A DNA stretch of 64,000 nucleotides, taken from NCBI RefSeq assembly GCF_045310695.1, contig NZ_JBJIAA010000007.1, forward strand, positions 1-64,000. Direction: 5' to 3'. The translations under genes were made by a program, and so were the position numbers. Origin of the DNA: Clostridium_S neuense (GTDB lineage: Bacteria > Bacillota > Clostridia > Clostridiales > Clostridiaceae). The notes beneath the pieces are model-generated. The model was given only the letters and a program-made list of their open reading frames with translations, was not told where the DNA came from and did not search any database. Shown here piece after piece: positions 45,085 to 54,323 of this stretch. Positions within the stretch are counted from its first letter, which is position 1; each line of letters opens with the position of its first letter.

Positions 45085-48000
45085 ATGAATGAGTATTTTG
45101 GTAATGAAGAAACTCTCGTAGAGCTTCCTGCAATCAAATACATAAAAGATATTTTAAATTATGATTTTGTTCATGGAAAAGAATTAACCCCTGAAAATGG
45201 AGAACGTGATTCTTTAACTGAGGTTGTATTAGTTAGAAGACTTGAAAAAGCGTTAAAGAGGTTAAATCCATGGATTGATGAAGGAAATTTGCACAAGGCT
45301 GTTAGATTTTTAAGTAGAGCAGAAAATTTAGGGACAAACCTTTTAGAGATAAATGAAAAAATTTATGAGGCCATAGTAGATTTGAATTTTACTGTTGACC
45401 AAGATATTTATGGAAATGGTCAAAAGAAACCTCAGACTGTGAAGTTTATTGATTGGGAGGACGCAGCCAACAATGATTTTTTAGTTACAAGGCAGTTTGA
45501 AGTTAAAACTCAGCTTGGAAAAAGCATTTATCCCGATATAGTTATATTTGTTAATGGAATTCCTGTAGCAGTTCTTGAGTGTAAGTCTCCTTTTTTAGAG
45601 AAAACTAAAAATGAAAGTATGGGCAAAAAAGAAGCCTTTGAGCAAATTAGAAGGTATATGAACGAAAGAGACAAAAGCGTTTTAGAAGGAAACCCAAGGC
45701 TTTTTTATACTAACTTTTTTACAGGAATACTTAATAAGTATCATGCTTATGTTGGAACAATCAGTTCAAAGTATAATCATTATTTAGAGTGGAAGGACCC
45801 ATACCCAGTTTTAAAGAGCAAGATTCAAGATGTGGAGGATAATGGACAAAATTTATTCATTCAGGGAATTTTAGAAAAGAAAAATCTCATTGATATCATG
45901 AGGAATTTTATAATATTTGAAACGGATAATAATGTAACTGTTAAAAAAATAGCCAGGTATCAGCAGTTTAGAGCTGTTAATAAGGCAATTAAAAGACTGA
46001 ATGAAGGTAAAGATTCCTTATCAAGGGGTGGAGTTGTTTGGCATACTCAGGGCTCAGGAAAGTCTTTAACCATGGTAATGCTTGCAAGAAAGATAAAAAG
46101 AACCAAGGAACTTTGTGATGCTACTATAGTTGTTGTTACAGATAGAATTGATTTGGATAAACAAATTTACGCAACCTTTATGCGAACTTTATCTAAAATT
46201 ACAACACCAGTAAGAGCAGATAAGATATCCGTAATGAAGGAGCTTTTGTCAAAGGCACAGCCTAAAATAATAATGACTACAATTCAGAAGTTTGAAAGTG
46301 AAACGGAAGAAAAAGAAGTCATTGAAAATGGCATAAAGGTTAAGAAAAAATTCATTAAACCATATGAAGTTTTAACTCCTAAGCCTAATGTTATTGTTCT
46401 TTCAGATGAGGCTCATAGAAGTCAATATAAAGATACAGCTTCAAATATGAGGACGGCTCTTCCTAAAGCAACTTTTATTGGGTTTACAGGTACCCCTATA
46501 GATAAACAGGATAAGTCAACTCCAAGAACTTTTGGAGGATATATTGATAAATATGGAATTAAGGAAGCTGTGGATGATGGTGCTACTGTAAAAATAGTAT
46601 ATGAAGGAAGAAAACCAGAACTTCATATAAAAGGTGAAAGCCTGGATGAATTGTTTGATGAAGCTTTTGAAGATAAAAGTGATGAAGAAAAGGAAGCAAT
46701 AAAGCAAAAATATGCTAATAAGAAAACAATAATTGAAAATGATAATAGAATTAATGACATTGCGGTAGACATACTTACACATTACAGGGATAATATAATG
46801 CCTAATGGTTTTAAAGCTCAAATTGTATGCGTGAGCAGAGAAGCTTGTGTAAAATATTATAATGCTTTAAAGAAACATATGAAGGAAATCATAGGCGAAG
46901 ATTTAGAAGTTAAAGTGATATTTTCTGGCAAGTTAAATGATCCTGTTTATTTAAAAGAACATTTTACAACAAGAGCAGAGCAGGAAACTATAATAGATAG
47001 ATTTAAACAGCCTATAGAAAAAGATAAGTTGTGCTTTATTATAGTAAAGGATATGCTTTTAACTGGCTTTGATGCACCAATTGAACAGGTTATGTATTTG
47101 GATAGGTCACTTAAAGAACATAATTTATTGCAAGCAATTGCTAGAGTAAATAGAACCTGCACAGTGGATATTAACCGTAAATTAGATAATAATGAGGTTA
47201 AAAAAGAAAGTATCATAAAACAGTGTGGTTTTGTAGTTGATTATTATGGTGTGTCAGATTATTTGGAAGAGGCTTTATCTATTTTTGATAAAGAAGATTT
47301 GGGCGAGCCTATGCAGGCTGTAGATGATTTATATAAAGAAATGCTTTCCTATAGAGAAGATGTTATGAACCTATTTACTGGGAAAGATAAAAATAATATT
47401 GATGAATTAATAAATATTTTAGAACCAAAGGATAAAAGAGCAGAATTTGAGATTGGGTATAAGCGTTTTTCAAGTGCTGTTGAATCATTACTGCCAGCTC
47501 ATGTAGGAACAAATATTTTAAATGATGTAAAGTGGCTTTCTTATATTAGGGCAGGGGCAAAGGCAAAATACAGTCCAGAGGAAGAAATTGATATAAGTGA
47601 CTGCGGTGAAAAGGTAAGAAAAATAATAGAAGAACATTTAAAATCCCTTGGAGTCATTCAGTGGATAGAGCCTATTACATTATTTGAAGATGATTTTAAA
47701 GCAAAGCTTAATACCTTAAAGTCAGATGAGGCTCAGGCTTCTGCTATGGAACACGCTGTTAAACATGCAATTAGTGTGAAGATGGATGACAACCCTGTGT
47801 TTTATACAAGCTTACTGGAAAAGCTTCAAAAAATACTTGATGAAACTACAAATGATTGGATTGAAAGAAAAAAGAAGCTTGAAGAGTTTATTGAAAAAGA
47901 AGTTGAAAAAGGAACGAAATCTCAGGCTGAAGGTTTAGGATTAGATGAAAAGGAATATGCTTTCTTTGAAGTAGTAAAAAAATATATAGAGGGTGAAGAA

Positions 48001-48276
48001 TCTCAAAATGATGTTGTAAAAGAAGAAGCAGAAAGTTATGTAAGCAGTGAAATTATAGAATTGTCTAAAAGTATAGCTGTAGATGTGCATAAAGTAGTAG
48101 TAGATAATTATGTGGTAGATTGGACAAATAATCAAACTAAAACTTCTGATATAGAAAGAGCAATATTTATGCTACTTAATAAAAAGTATTTTAAACAGAT
48201 ACCACTTAAAAGTAGAAAAAATATGGTACAGCCGTTATTAAATTTAGCAAAGACGCATTTTGCGGTGATTATTTAG
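45085..48276 (+). CDS. hsdR: Type I restriction endonuclease subunit HsdR
   Basis: A 1063-aa protein of normal HsdR length. The N-terminal nuclease has SIYPDIVIFVNGIPVAVLEC then KSPF (D and E-x-K). The SF2 translocase follows: HTQGSGKSLTMVMLARK (Walker A, about 325), LSDEAHRSQ (DEAH, about 440), FTGTPID (motif III) and later LLQAIARVNRT (motif VI, about 690). The C-terminal helical domain binds the methylase complex. It is separated from hsdM/hsdS by the split gene, which is unusual, but all are co-directional and close. Confidence 0.95.
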   Translation: MNEYFGNEETLVELPAIKYIKDILNYDFVHGKELTPENGERDSLTEVVLVRRLEKALKRLNPWIDEGNLHKAVRFLSRAENLGTNLLEINEKIYEAIVDLNFTVDQDIYGNGQKKPQTVKFIDWEDAANNDFLVTRQFEVKTQLGKSIYPDIVIFVNGIPVAVLECKSPFLEKTKNESMGKKEAFEQIRRYMNERDKSVLEGNPRLFYTNFFTGILNKYHAYVGTISSKYNHYLEWKDPYPVLKSKIQDVEDNGQNLFIQGILEKKNLIDIMRNFIIFETDNNVTVKKIARYQQFRAVNKAIKRLNEGKDSLSRGGVVWHTQGSGKSLTMVMLARKIKRTKELCDATIVVVTDRIDLDKQIYATFMRTLSKITTPVRADKISVMKELLSKAQPKIIMTTIQKFESETEEKEVIENGIKVKKKFIKPYEVLTPKPNVIVLSDEAHRSQYKDTASNMRTALPKATFIGFTGTPIDKQDKSTPRTFGGYIDKYGIKEAVDDGATVKIVYEGRKPELHIKGESLDELFDEAFEDKSDEEKEAIKQKYANKKTIIENDNRINDIAVDILTHYRDNIMPNGFKAQIVCVSREACVKYYNALKKHMKEIIGEDLEVKVIFSGKLNDPVYLKEHFTTRAEQETIIDRFKQPIEKDKLCFIIVKDMLLTGFDAPIEQVMYLDRSLKEHNLLQAIARVNRTCTVDINRKLDNNEVKKESIIKQCGFVVDYYGVSDYLEEALSIFDKEDLGEPMQAVDDLYKEMLSYREDVMNLFTGKDKNNIDELINILEPKDKRAEFEIGYKRFSSAVESLLPAHVGTNILNDVKWLSYIRAGAKAKYSPEEEIDISDCGEKVRKIIEEHLKSLGVIQWIEPITLFEDDFKAKLNTLKSDEAQASAMEHAVKHAISVKMDDNPVFYTSLLEKLQKILDETTNDWIERKKKLEEFIEKEVEKGTKSQAEGLGLDEKEYAFFEVVKKYIEGEESQNDVVKEEAESYVSSEIIELSKSIAVDVHKVVVDNYVVDWTNNQTKTSDIERAIFMLLNKKYFKQIPLKSRKNMVQPLLNLAKTHFAVII

Positions 48277-48325
48277 CAATAGTAAATTATTGAGAAGAGT
48301 ATTATCAAACGAGGAGTGATATAAT

Positions 48326-48565
48326 TTGTTAATTAATATTAATCCTAAGTATAAAAAGCAAGCCATTATAATTGTATTATCTGTTACTTTTATGTACTAT
48401 CTTATAGGACGTTTATTTAAAACTGATGAACTGAATGTTATATTTTGGCATAAAAATGAAATGAATATTAGTATTGTAGCAGTTTTTTTAGTAGTAATTA
48501 CTTCGATTTTAATTACATTGATTGTTGAATTTATTAAGAAGCATATAAGTAAGGGGAATTTGTAA
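48326..48565 (+). CDS. Small two-helix membrane protein
   Basis: 79 aa, TTG start after GAGGAGTG. Hydrophobic segments near 13-29 and 46-68 (SIVAVFLVVITSILITLIVE), with a basic tail. It sits between hsdR and the metallopeptidase gene. Function unknown. Confidence 0.6.
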   Translation: MLININPKYKKQAIIIVLSVTFMYYLIGRLFKTDELNVIFWHKNEMNISIVAVFLVVITSILITLIVEFIKKHISKGNL

Positions 48566-48655
48566 ATTTAGTGATTGATTAAAATTAAGAAAATTATAAA
48601 CAAATTTAGAACTTGTGATTGGTACTTAAACATAAAATATGTCGGGGGTCAGATA

Positions 48656-49369
48656 ATGAAGTTGGAGCTTAAATATGGAACAACAAATATAGCATTTGAT
48701 GTAATCTTTAAAAATAGAAAGACAATGGAAATTGCTGTAGAACCACCTAATATTATTACTGTTACTGCTCCAATAGCTATAAAAGAGGAAGAAATACTTA
48801 AAAAGGTTGAAAGTAAAGGAAGTTGGATAATTCAAAAGCTTTATTCCTTTAAGCATATGCAATACAGGCATATTGAAAGGGAATTTGTTAATGGAGAGTC
48901 CTTTATGTATTTAGGAAGAAATTATTCTTTGCAAATAGAGTTAGTTTCAGATATAAAGAAACCAGAAGTAAATCTATATCGTGGTAAATTTTTAGTTAAA
49001 GCAAGCAATAAATATGAGAAAGCTATAAAAAAGGCTATGGAACAGTGGTATAGGGATAAGTCTTTAGCGGTAATAGAAGAAAGGATTAAATACTACAGCA
49101 GATTTTTCAATAAAAAGCCTGCTAATATAAAGATTAAGGAACAGAAAAAGAGGTGGGGAAGCTGTACTTCAAAAAATGAATTGCTGTTTAATTGGAGATG
49201 TGTTATGGCTAAATCCAATGCCCTTGATTATATTGTAGTGCACGAGATGTGCCATATGTACCATAAAAATCATTCAAAAGAGTTTTGGGAGCTTTTAGCC
49301 TTAGTACTTCCAGATTATGGAGTAAGAAAAGAATGGCTTAAAGATTACGGCGTTAGGATGGATTTGTAG
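48656..49369 (+). CDS. YgjP-like zinc metallopeptidase (DUF45/SprT-like)
   Basis: A 237-aa protein. The ATG at 48656 follows GGGGGTC; an earlier frame start at 48575 has no ribosome site. The zinc site is clear: YIVVHEMCHMYHKNHSKEFW (HExxH plus a downstream His). The flanking conserved stretch KEQKKRWGSCTSKNELLFNW is typical of the family. These M48-like peptidases are frequently encoded beside hsdR, perhaps acting on restriction subunits; that role is inference. Confidence 0.88.
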   Translation: MKLELKYGTTNIAFDVIFKNRKTMEIAVEPPNIITVTAPIAIKEEEILKKVESKGSWIIQKLYSFKHMQYRHIEREFVNGESFMYLGRNYSLQIELVSDIKKPEVNLYRGKFLVKASNKYEKAIKKAMEQWYRDKSLAVIEERIKYYSRFFNKKPANIKIKEQKKRWGSCTSKNELLFNWRCVMAKSNALDYIVVHEMCHMYHKNHSKEFWELLALVLPDYGVRKEWLKDYGVRMDL

Positions 49370-49481
49370 GTTAGTAGAAATTAAGATATTATTTAATACT
49401 TAGTAATGACTGCTGGAGTGATATTTTAGTAGTCATTAAATCATTAAGGAAATTTATATTATAAATTAAAGGAGATTAGAA

Positions 49482-49736
49482 ATGAAATATAAATGTCCAT
49501 GCTGTGGTTATTATACATTTGCTGAAAAACCTGATGGAAATTATGATATCTGTGAGGTATGCTTTTGGGAGGATGATCCAATCCAATTGAAGGATCTAGC
49601 ATACGATGGGGGTGCCAATCATGTTAGTTTAATTCAGGCACGGGAGAATTTTTTTAAATTTGGAGCATGTGAACGAGAAATGATTATACATGTAAGAAAA
49701 CCTAAACCAGATGAATTAAAAGGAATTGATTGGTAA
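49482..49736 (+). CDS. CPCC-type cysteine-rich protein
   Basis: 84 aa, ATG after AAAGGAG. Matches the Cys_rich_CPCC family: YKCPCCGYYTFAEKPDGNYD, then ICEVCFWEDDP. The four Cys probably bind one zinc. The family often appears near toxin or immunity genes; its function is unknown. Confidence 0.85.
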   Translation: MKYKCPCCGYYTFAEKPDGNYDICEVCFWEDDPIQLKDLAYDGGANHVSLIQARENFFKFGACEREMIIHVRKPKPDELKGIDW

Positions 49737-49806
49737 TGCAATAAGCGGAATATTAATTTGTTGACAATTTTAATTTTACACAGGTAAAAATAGATTTTTT
49801 GATGGT

Positions 49807-49856
49807 AAAAAATGATATGGTGAGATGTATTAACTTATTTCATTATATCTTTTTTG
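49807..49856 (+). terminator. Terminator in the gap after the CPCC gene
   Basis: AAAAAATGATATGGTGA pairs imperfectly with TCATTATATCTTTTTT. The remaining bases up to 50022 have no visible gene. Confidence 0.55.
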
Positions 49857-50022
49857 TGTTTAGGTACTTAATCCTTTAAATGTAGAGCTAAATAATATTG
49901 TAGGAGTTTTTATAATGTAAAGGCACTGTGAAATGATTTGATAATAAATAAGAAAGTGCTTAAAATTAATATATAAAGTATAGTTAATAGGTAATGTTAG
50001 TGATAAATGTAGGGAGATAAAA

Positions 50023-50436
50023 ATGAGAGAGGATTTGCTAGAAAAAATTTATGAACAAGAAGATGAAATAGAAAGTTCATTACCTGTAGTTTCGCTAGAA
50101 TTGTTTTTTGAGGGGAACAATGATATAGGATCAATAGGATGTAATCTATTAAATCATCCGGGTATAGAAAAGTTTTACTCTATATTAAAGCAAGTAAGAA
50201 ATAAACCAAATGTGCAGGACATTTTAGTAGAAATAATGGAGCATGATGAAGACGAGGAAATGTGGCCTTTTTCAGAAAGAGTATATATACTTACAGATGA
50301 AGAAGAGTATGAAGTGATAAAATGGGTAAGGGATCTTCAAATAAGTGAAATTTCACAAGGTTATATGTATGGACAACCTAAACTTGCACCAAAACTTGGG
50401 AAAGGATATAAAGTATATTCTTTGTGGTGGGATTAA
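50023..50436 (+). CDS. Hypothetical 137-aa acidic protein, immunity-like
   Basis: ATG after AGGGAGAT. Very acidic (EQEDEIESSLPVVSLELFFEGN; IMEHDEDEEMWPFSERVYIL), Trp-rich end (KVYSLWWD). Size, acidity and composition resemble immunity proteins of contact-dependent toxin systems, but no toxin is nearby and the family is not identified. Confidence 0.55.
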   Translation: MREDLLEKIYEQEDEIESSLPVVSLELFFEGNNDIGSIGCNLLNHPGIEKFYSILKQVRNKPNVQDILVEIMEHDEDEEMWPFSERVYILTDEEEYEVIKWVRDLQISEISQGYMYGQPKLAPKLGKGYKVYSLWWD

Positions 50437-50496
50437 TTATCAGATAATTCTTATGCAAGGAGAAGTTAGCCTTTTAATTTAGGAGGTAGTAAATAA

Positions 50497-50733
50497 GTGG
50501 ATAAAAGGAAAATAAATATAGGTGGAAAGTACAGGCATTTTAATGGAAAAGAATATTCAGTCCTTTATGTAGCAAAACATTCAGAAACGCTTGAAGATAT
50601 GGTTGTTTATCAGGCACTTTATGGAGATAGGAAAGTATGGGTTAGACCGTTAGATATGTTTTTAGGCAAAAAAGAAGTTGATGGCAAAGAAATCTATAGG
50701 TTTGAAGAGATAAATGATGTGAATATGTTTTAA
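50497..50733 (+). CDS. DUF1653-family protein
   Basis: 78 aa, GTG start after AGGAGG. The core GGKYRHFNGKEYSVLYVAKH ... VVYQALYGDRKVWVRPLDMF is diagnostic of DUF1653, a small SH3-like domain of unknown function. Here the C-terminal FxE pattern (YRFEEI) is also kept. Confidence 0.88.
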   Translation: MDKRKINIGGKYRHFNGKEYSVLYVAKHSETLEDMVVYQALYGDRKVWVRPLDMFLGKKEVDGKEIYRFEEINDVNMF

Positions 50734-50746
50734 AGAGGAGAATTTT

Positions 50747-51217
50747 ATGCAAAAATGGAGAAAAGTTTTTCTTGTGCTTTTTTTTATGGCGGTAATAATA
50801 GGCGGTTTTGTGGGATTTGCTATGGCAAAATATAAGGTGGCTGAAATTAAAGTTTTTGGAAGCACGGATGTTCTTGAGTTCTTTATGTTGGCTTTATTGG
50901 TAATTGTAGTTATTATTATGATTGTAGATATTTATAATACATATAAAAGTAAGAGGCAATTTGGATATGCAAAATTTAAATTAATACCTAGTGCAAGGAA
51001 AAGACTTAGAAATGTTTTTATATTCCTTATAGTAGATACAATTTTTATATTTGGAATATTTTTAATTGTACATGATATGGATATACTTCATTTATGCTTT
51101 ATGATGTTAATATTAACTTTGATACAGGGGGGCATTATAGAGCGGATAATGAAATTGGAAAAATGGAGTATTAAGCTTTGGAATTTACCACAGTTGGTAG
51201 GATGTAAAAGCTTATAA
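50747..51217 (+). CDS. Hypothetical four-helix membrane protein
   Basis: 156 aa, ATG after AGAGGAG, 13 bases after the DUF1653 gene. Hydrophobic helices near 8-28, 44-64, 87-108 and 112-130. No family motif. The C-terminal tail ends just before a short coding remnant (51243-51353) in another frame. Confidence 0.6.
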   Translation: MQKWRKVFLVLFFMAVIIGGFVGFAMAKYKVAEIKVFGSTDVLEFFMLALLVIVVIIMIVDIYNTYKSKRQFGYAKFKLIPSARKRLRNVFIFLIVDTIFIFGIFLIVHDMDILHLCFMMLILTLIQGGIIERIMKLEKWSIKLWNLPQLVGCKSL

Positions 51218-51242
51218 GTTTGAAAATGAAACATCGCTTGAA

Positions 51243-51353
51243 ATGAATGTGCCAATTAAGTCATGTGGTTTTAGGCATGATAATAAAATTAAATTTGATT
51301 TTGATAAAAAGGACAAGAATGATATTGAAATATTTTTATCAGAGAAACTGTAA
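51243..51353 (+). pseudogene. Short coding remnant
   Basis: An open frame ends at 51353 (MNVPIKSCGFRHDNKIKFDF, then DKKDKNDIEIFLSEKL). It is also open upstream to about 51200 without start or ribosome site. It looks like the 3' end of a deleted gene. Confidence 0.4.
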
Positions 51354-51378
51354 ATTTTAATTGAAGGGAAAATTTAAA

Positions 51379-51768
51379 ATGAAATTAGATGGTATTGGAA
51401 TATTTGTTGTCAATATGAAGGTAATGGTTGATTTTTATAAAAATGTCCTTGGCTTTGAAATAGAATGGGATGGAAAAGAACCCAATGTAATGCTTAAAAA
51501 AGATGGAGTATTATTCATGTTTTATGGAAGAAATGATTTTCAAAATATGACAAATAACAGATTTAATTATGCTAAGGGGATAAATGGTCACTATGAGATT
51601 GCTTTAAGCGTTCCTAAGCATACAGATGTTGATTTGACATATGAAAATGTTATTTCTAAAGGTGCAAAATCAGTGATGAAACCGACAACAGAGCCTTGGG
51701 GTCAAAGGACATGCTATATTGCAGATCCAGAAGGAAATCTTATTGAGATTGGGTCCTTTAATAGATAG
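51379..51768 (+). CDS. VOC (glyoxalase/bleomycin-resistance) family protein
   Basis: 129 aa; the ATG at 51379 follows AAGGGA. A single paired beta-alpha-beta-beta-beta fold: LDGIGIFVVNMKVMVDFYKN at the start and WGQRTCYIADPEGNLIEIG at the end, the latter with the metal-position Glu. Probably a small-molecule lyase, dioxygenase-fold or binding protein; the substrate cannot be told. Confidence 0.85.
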   Translation: MKLDGIGIFVVNMKVMVDFYKNVLGFEIEWDGKEPNVMLKKDGVLFMFYGRNDFQNMTNNRFNYAKGINGHYEIALSVPKHTDVDLTYENVISKGAKSVMKPTTEPWGQRTCYIADPEGNLIEIGSFNR

Positions 51769-51782
51769 TAGGAGATATTAAT

Positions 51783-51984
51783 ATGATTAGAAAAGCAGAA
51801 AAAAAAGATGCATCAAGGCTTGCGGAAATTTTTGAACTTTATATTGATGCCTTTTTTTCAAGGACAAGGTATAGAAAATATTCTAATCAAAGATTGAATT
51901 GAACATGCAAAAGAGCAAGGTGCTGCAAAAATATTTTTGTGGGTACTAGAAAAAAATTATTTATATAATCTTTATACTAATTAA
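51783..51984 (+). pseudogene. Truncated, frameshifted GNAT acetyltransferase
   Basis: The ATG at 51783 after AGGAGAT begins MIRKAEKKDASRLAEIFELY and stops after about 38 codons. Another frame then carries GQGIENILIKDLIEHAKEQG and AAKIFLWVLEKNYLYNLYTN, the acetyl-CoA loop and late strand of a GNAT. The middle of the gene is deleted and the frame broken. Confidence 0.85.
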
Positions 51985-52013
51985 AGTTGGATATAATTGT
52001 GGGGTGATTATAA

Positions 52014-52823
52014 TTGAGACAATATTATAAGAAGATAGCTAATGAAACTTTAGCTGTAATTAATAATGGATATTATATTAACAGTCTTAAAGAAAAAGTA
52101 GACGTAAAAGACTTAGTAAATAAGGCTGTAAAAGGCACAGAATTAATTAGAGAATTTGGAACTAATAAAACTTCAAATGGTTCTTTTGATAAATTGAAAC
52201 CTGTTATTGTTAATAATACTACTATTAATACAATAATAGAGTTAAGAAACAGTGGAATTAGTGGAAATATAGTTGCTCTTAATTTTGCTTCTGCTAAGAA
52301 CCCTGGCGGAGGGTTTCAAACTGGTGCTAATGCACAGGAAGAAAGTATTGCAAGAGCTTCTTCACTATATCCATGTCTTATAAAATGTTCGGAGTTTTAT
52401 GAATTTCATAGAAAGCAGGGGAGTCCATTATATTCAGATAAAATGATTTACTCACCTGATGTGCCAATTTTTAGAGATGACAGCGGCAAATTTCTTGATA
52501 AACCTGTTCTCTGCTCATTTATAACCTCTCCTGCTGTAAATGCTAACGTGGCAAGAGGAAGGGGAATTAGTGAAAGTATTATAAACGAAGCTATGAATAT
52601 AAGAATTAATAAAATATTAAAGTTAGCTTTTAGCAAAAATCCAAGCGCTGTTGTACTAGGAGCTTTTGGCTGCGGAGTATTTGGAAATAATCCTAAAGAG
52701 GTTTCACGTATGTTTGCATCACAGCTAAAAGAAAATATGAAGAGTAGTGATGTAAAAATTGTTTTTGTTATATATGATAGGAATATGACAATGATAGATA
52801 TTTTTCGCAGGGAACTAAGATAA
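52014..52823 (+). CDS. TIGR02452-type macrodomain protein (bacterial PARG-like)
   Basis: A 269-aa protein, TTG after GGGGTGA. The catalytic loop of microbial poly(ADP-ribose) glycohydrolases is present: NPGGGFQTGANAQEESIAR (GGG then QEE, about 99-114). VVLGAFGCGVFGNNP (about 222) is the phosphate loop. It should remove ADP-ribose from modified molecules. It is 20 bases upstream of an isochorismatase-like gene and probably in the same operon. Confidence 0.88.
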   Translation: MRQYYKKIANETLAVINNGYYINSLKEKVDVKDLVNKAVKGTELIREFGTNKTSNGSFDKLKPVIVNNTTINTIIELRNSGISGNIVALNFASAKNPGGGFQTGANAQEESIARASSLYPCLIKCSEFYEFHRKQGSPLYSDKMIYSPDVPIFRDDSGKFLDKPVLCSFITSPAVNANVARGRGISESIINEAMNIRINKILKLAFSKNPSAVVLGAFGCGVFGNNPKEVSRMFASQLKENMKSSDVKIVFVIYDRNMTMIDIFRRELR

Positions 52824-52842
52824 TTTATAAGGAGTGATTAAA

Positions 52843-53364
52843 ATGGTTTTATTAGTAGTTGATACGCAAAGGTTAATAGTAAATCAAAATTTATATGAAT
52901 TTAATAAATTTGTTTCTAATGTTAAAAAGATAATACATGCAGCTAGAGAAAATAATATTGAAGTAATATATGTACGTCATGATGATGGGGCAGGAACTGA
53001 ACTTACAAAAGGAACTGATGGCTTTGAAATATATGAGAAGTTTCAGCCTATGGAGAATGAGAAAATATTTGATAAAAAGGTCAACAGTGCTTTTAAAGGA
53101 ACAGGTTTATTAGAGTATCTAAAGAATAAGGGAGAAAAGGATATAATTGTTGTAGGGCTGCAAACAGATTATTGTATTGATGCTACTATAAAATGTGGCT
53201 TTGAACATGGCTTTAATGTTATAGTTCCAGCATATGCAAATACAACAGTTGATAACAAATTTATGCCTGCAGAGCAGAGCTATAAGTATTACAATGAATT
53301 TATGTGGAATGGCAGATATGCAGAATGTATTTCAGTAGATGAAATAATTGAAAGAATGAAGTAG
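52843..53364 (+). CDS. Isochorismatase-like cysteine hydrolase
   Basis: 173 aa; the ATG at 52843 follows AAGGAG. The fold is read from VLLVVDTQRLIVNQN (catalytic Asp), VNSAFKGTGL (catalytic Lys region, KKVNSAF) and VVGLQTDYCIDATIKCGFEH (nucleophile Cys). The family includes nicotinamidases and related amidases; the exact substrate is unknown. Pairing with the ADP-ribose hydrolase upstream suggests NAD-related salvage, which is inference. Confidence 0.87.
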   Translation: MVLLVVDTQRLIVNQNLYEFNKFVSNVKKIIHAARENNIEVIYVRHDDGAGTELTKGTDGFEIYEKFQPMENEKIFDKKVNSAFKGTGLLEYLKNKGEKDIIVVGLQTDYCIDATIKCGFEHGFNVIVPAYANTTVDNKFMPAEQSYKYYNEFMWNGRYAECISVDEIIERMK

Positions 53365-53425
53365 TTTATAGGAAGAATAATATTAATATATAGGTGAATT
53401 AAATGGTAAATTTGTTGGTGATAAA

Positions 53426-54178
53426 ATGAACTATATTATTAAATATGGTAAAAATTTTGCTGCAATCTCAGATAGTGTAAGCGCCGAAGTTCATAAACAT
53501 TGGTTGCTGCAAATGTTTCTTAGCTGTGAAGGTAACCTGAATATTGAAGTTGATGGAAGCATTATTACTTGCAATGCTGTTTTTGTAAATATGAACACAG
53601 TACATAAATTTAATGCAGAGGGAAAAATCCATTTTACTATGTTGCTTGATCCTACAACACAGCTAGGGCTTGTGATGAGAAGAAAGGTAAAAGATAAATC
53701 CTTTTATGTTTTTCCCGACGAAGAAACTGCTATTATGCAGCAAAATTTTAAAAACGCACTTTTAAAGAGAAGAGAAGATGATTTAATCTCCTTTGTTAAG
53801 AGTATTGATTATAAATTTGCTTCCTGTAATATAATAAGCTTTGATGAACGAATTGAGGAGGTTCTAGAACTTTTTAATCACTATTCTTGTGAAGATGAAT
53901 TTCATCAAATAAAATATTTATCTGAAAAAATATATATTTCTGAAAGCCGTTTAGCACATTTATTTAAAAAGGAAACTGGAATTCCACTAAAAAGTTATAT
54001 TGTTTTGCGTAAACTTCAAAGTGCATATGAATTAATATTTAAAGGAGAAAACATAACGACAGCAGCACTTAATGCTGGCTTTGATAGTCCATCACATCTT
54101 GCATATACAAACAAAATGATGACTGGAATGTCCGCTAAAAATATAATAAGAGATAGCGGATTTTTGAAAGTTTTCTGA
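53426..54178 (+). CDS. AraC-family transcriptional regulator
   Basis: A 250-aa protein. The N-terminal cupin-like sensor (about 1-140; EVHKHWLLQMFLSCEGNLNI) precedes two AraC helix-turn-helix units: YLSEKIYISESRLAHLFKKE (about 172-191) and LNAGFDSPSHLAYTNKMMTG (about 216-235). Its likely targets are neighbouring promoters; a long palindrome lies 32 bases after the gene. Confidence 0.87.
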   Translation: MNYIIKYGKNFAAISDSVSAEVHKHWLLQMFLSCEGNLNIEVDGSIITCNAVFVNMNTVHKFNAEGKIHFTMLLDPTTQLGLVMRRKVKDKSFYVFPDEETAIMQQNFKNALLKRREDDLISFVKSIDYKFASCNIISFDERIEEVLELFNHYSCEDEFHQIKYLSEKIYISESRLAHLFKKETGIPLKSYIVLRKLQSAYELIFKGENITTAALNAGFDSPSHLAYTNKMMTGMSAKNIIRDSGFLKVF

Positions 54179-54209
54179 TGTGTATTTTGATATTGTGTAA
54201 TTAAAGATA

Positions 54210-54297
54210 AACCGCTTGGAACTTCAAAATTAATTTGTATCAAAATGCTGTTCTCTGAGCATTATGATACAAATTGATTTTGGTAGTTGAACCGGTT
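54210..54297. repeat. 88-base imperfect palindrome
   Basis: Arms of about 40 bases (AACCG...AATTTGTATCA...ATGCT and AGCAT...TGATACAAATT...CGGTT) pair almost throughout around the loop GTTCTCTG. There is no T-run after it. It lies between convergent-free co-directional genes and could be a palindromic mobile unit, an mRNA structure or a regulator site. Confidence 0.7.
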
Positions 54298-54323
54298 AAT
54301 CTATAGAAAGGGAGTGTTACACA

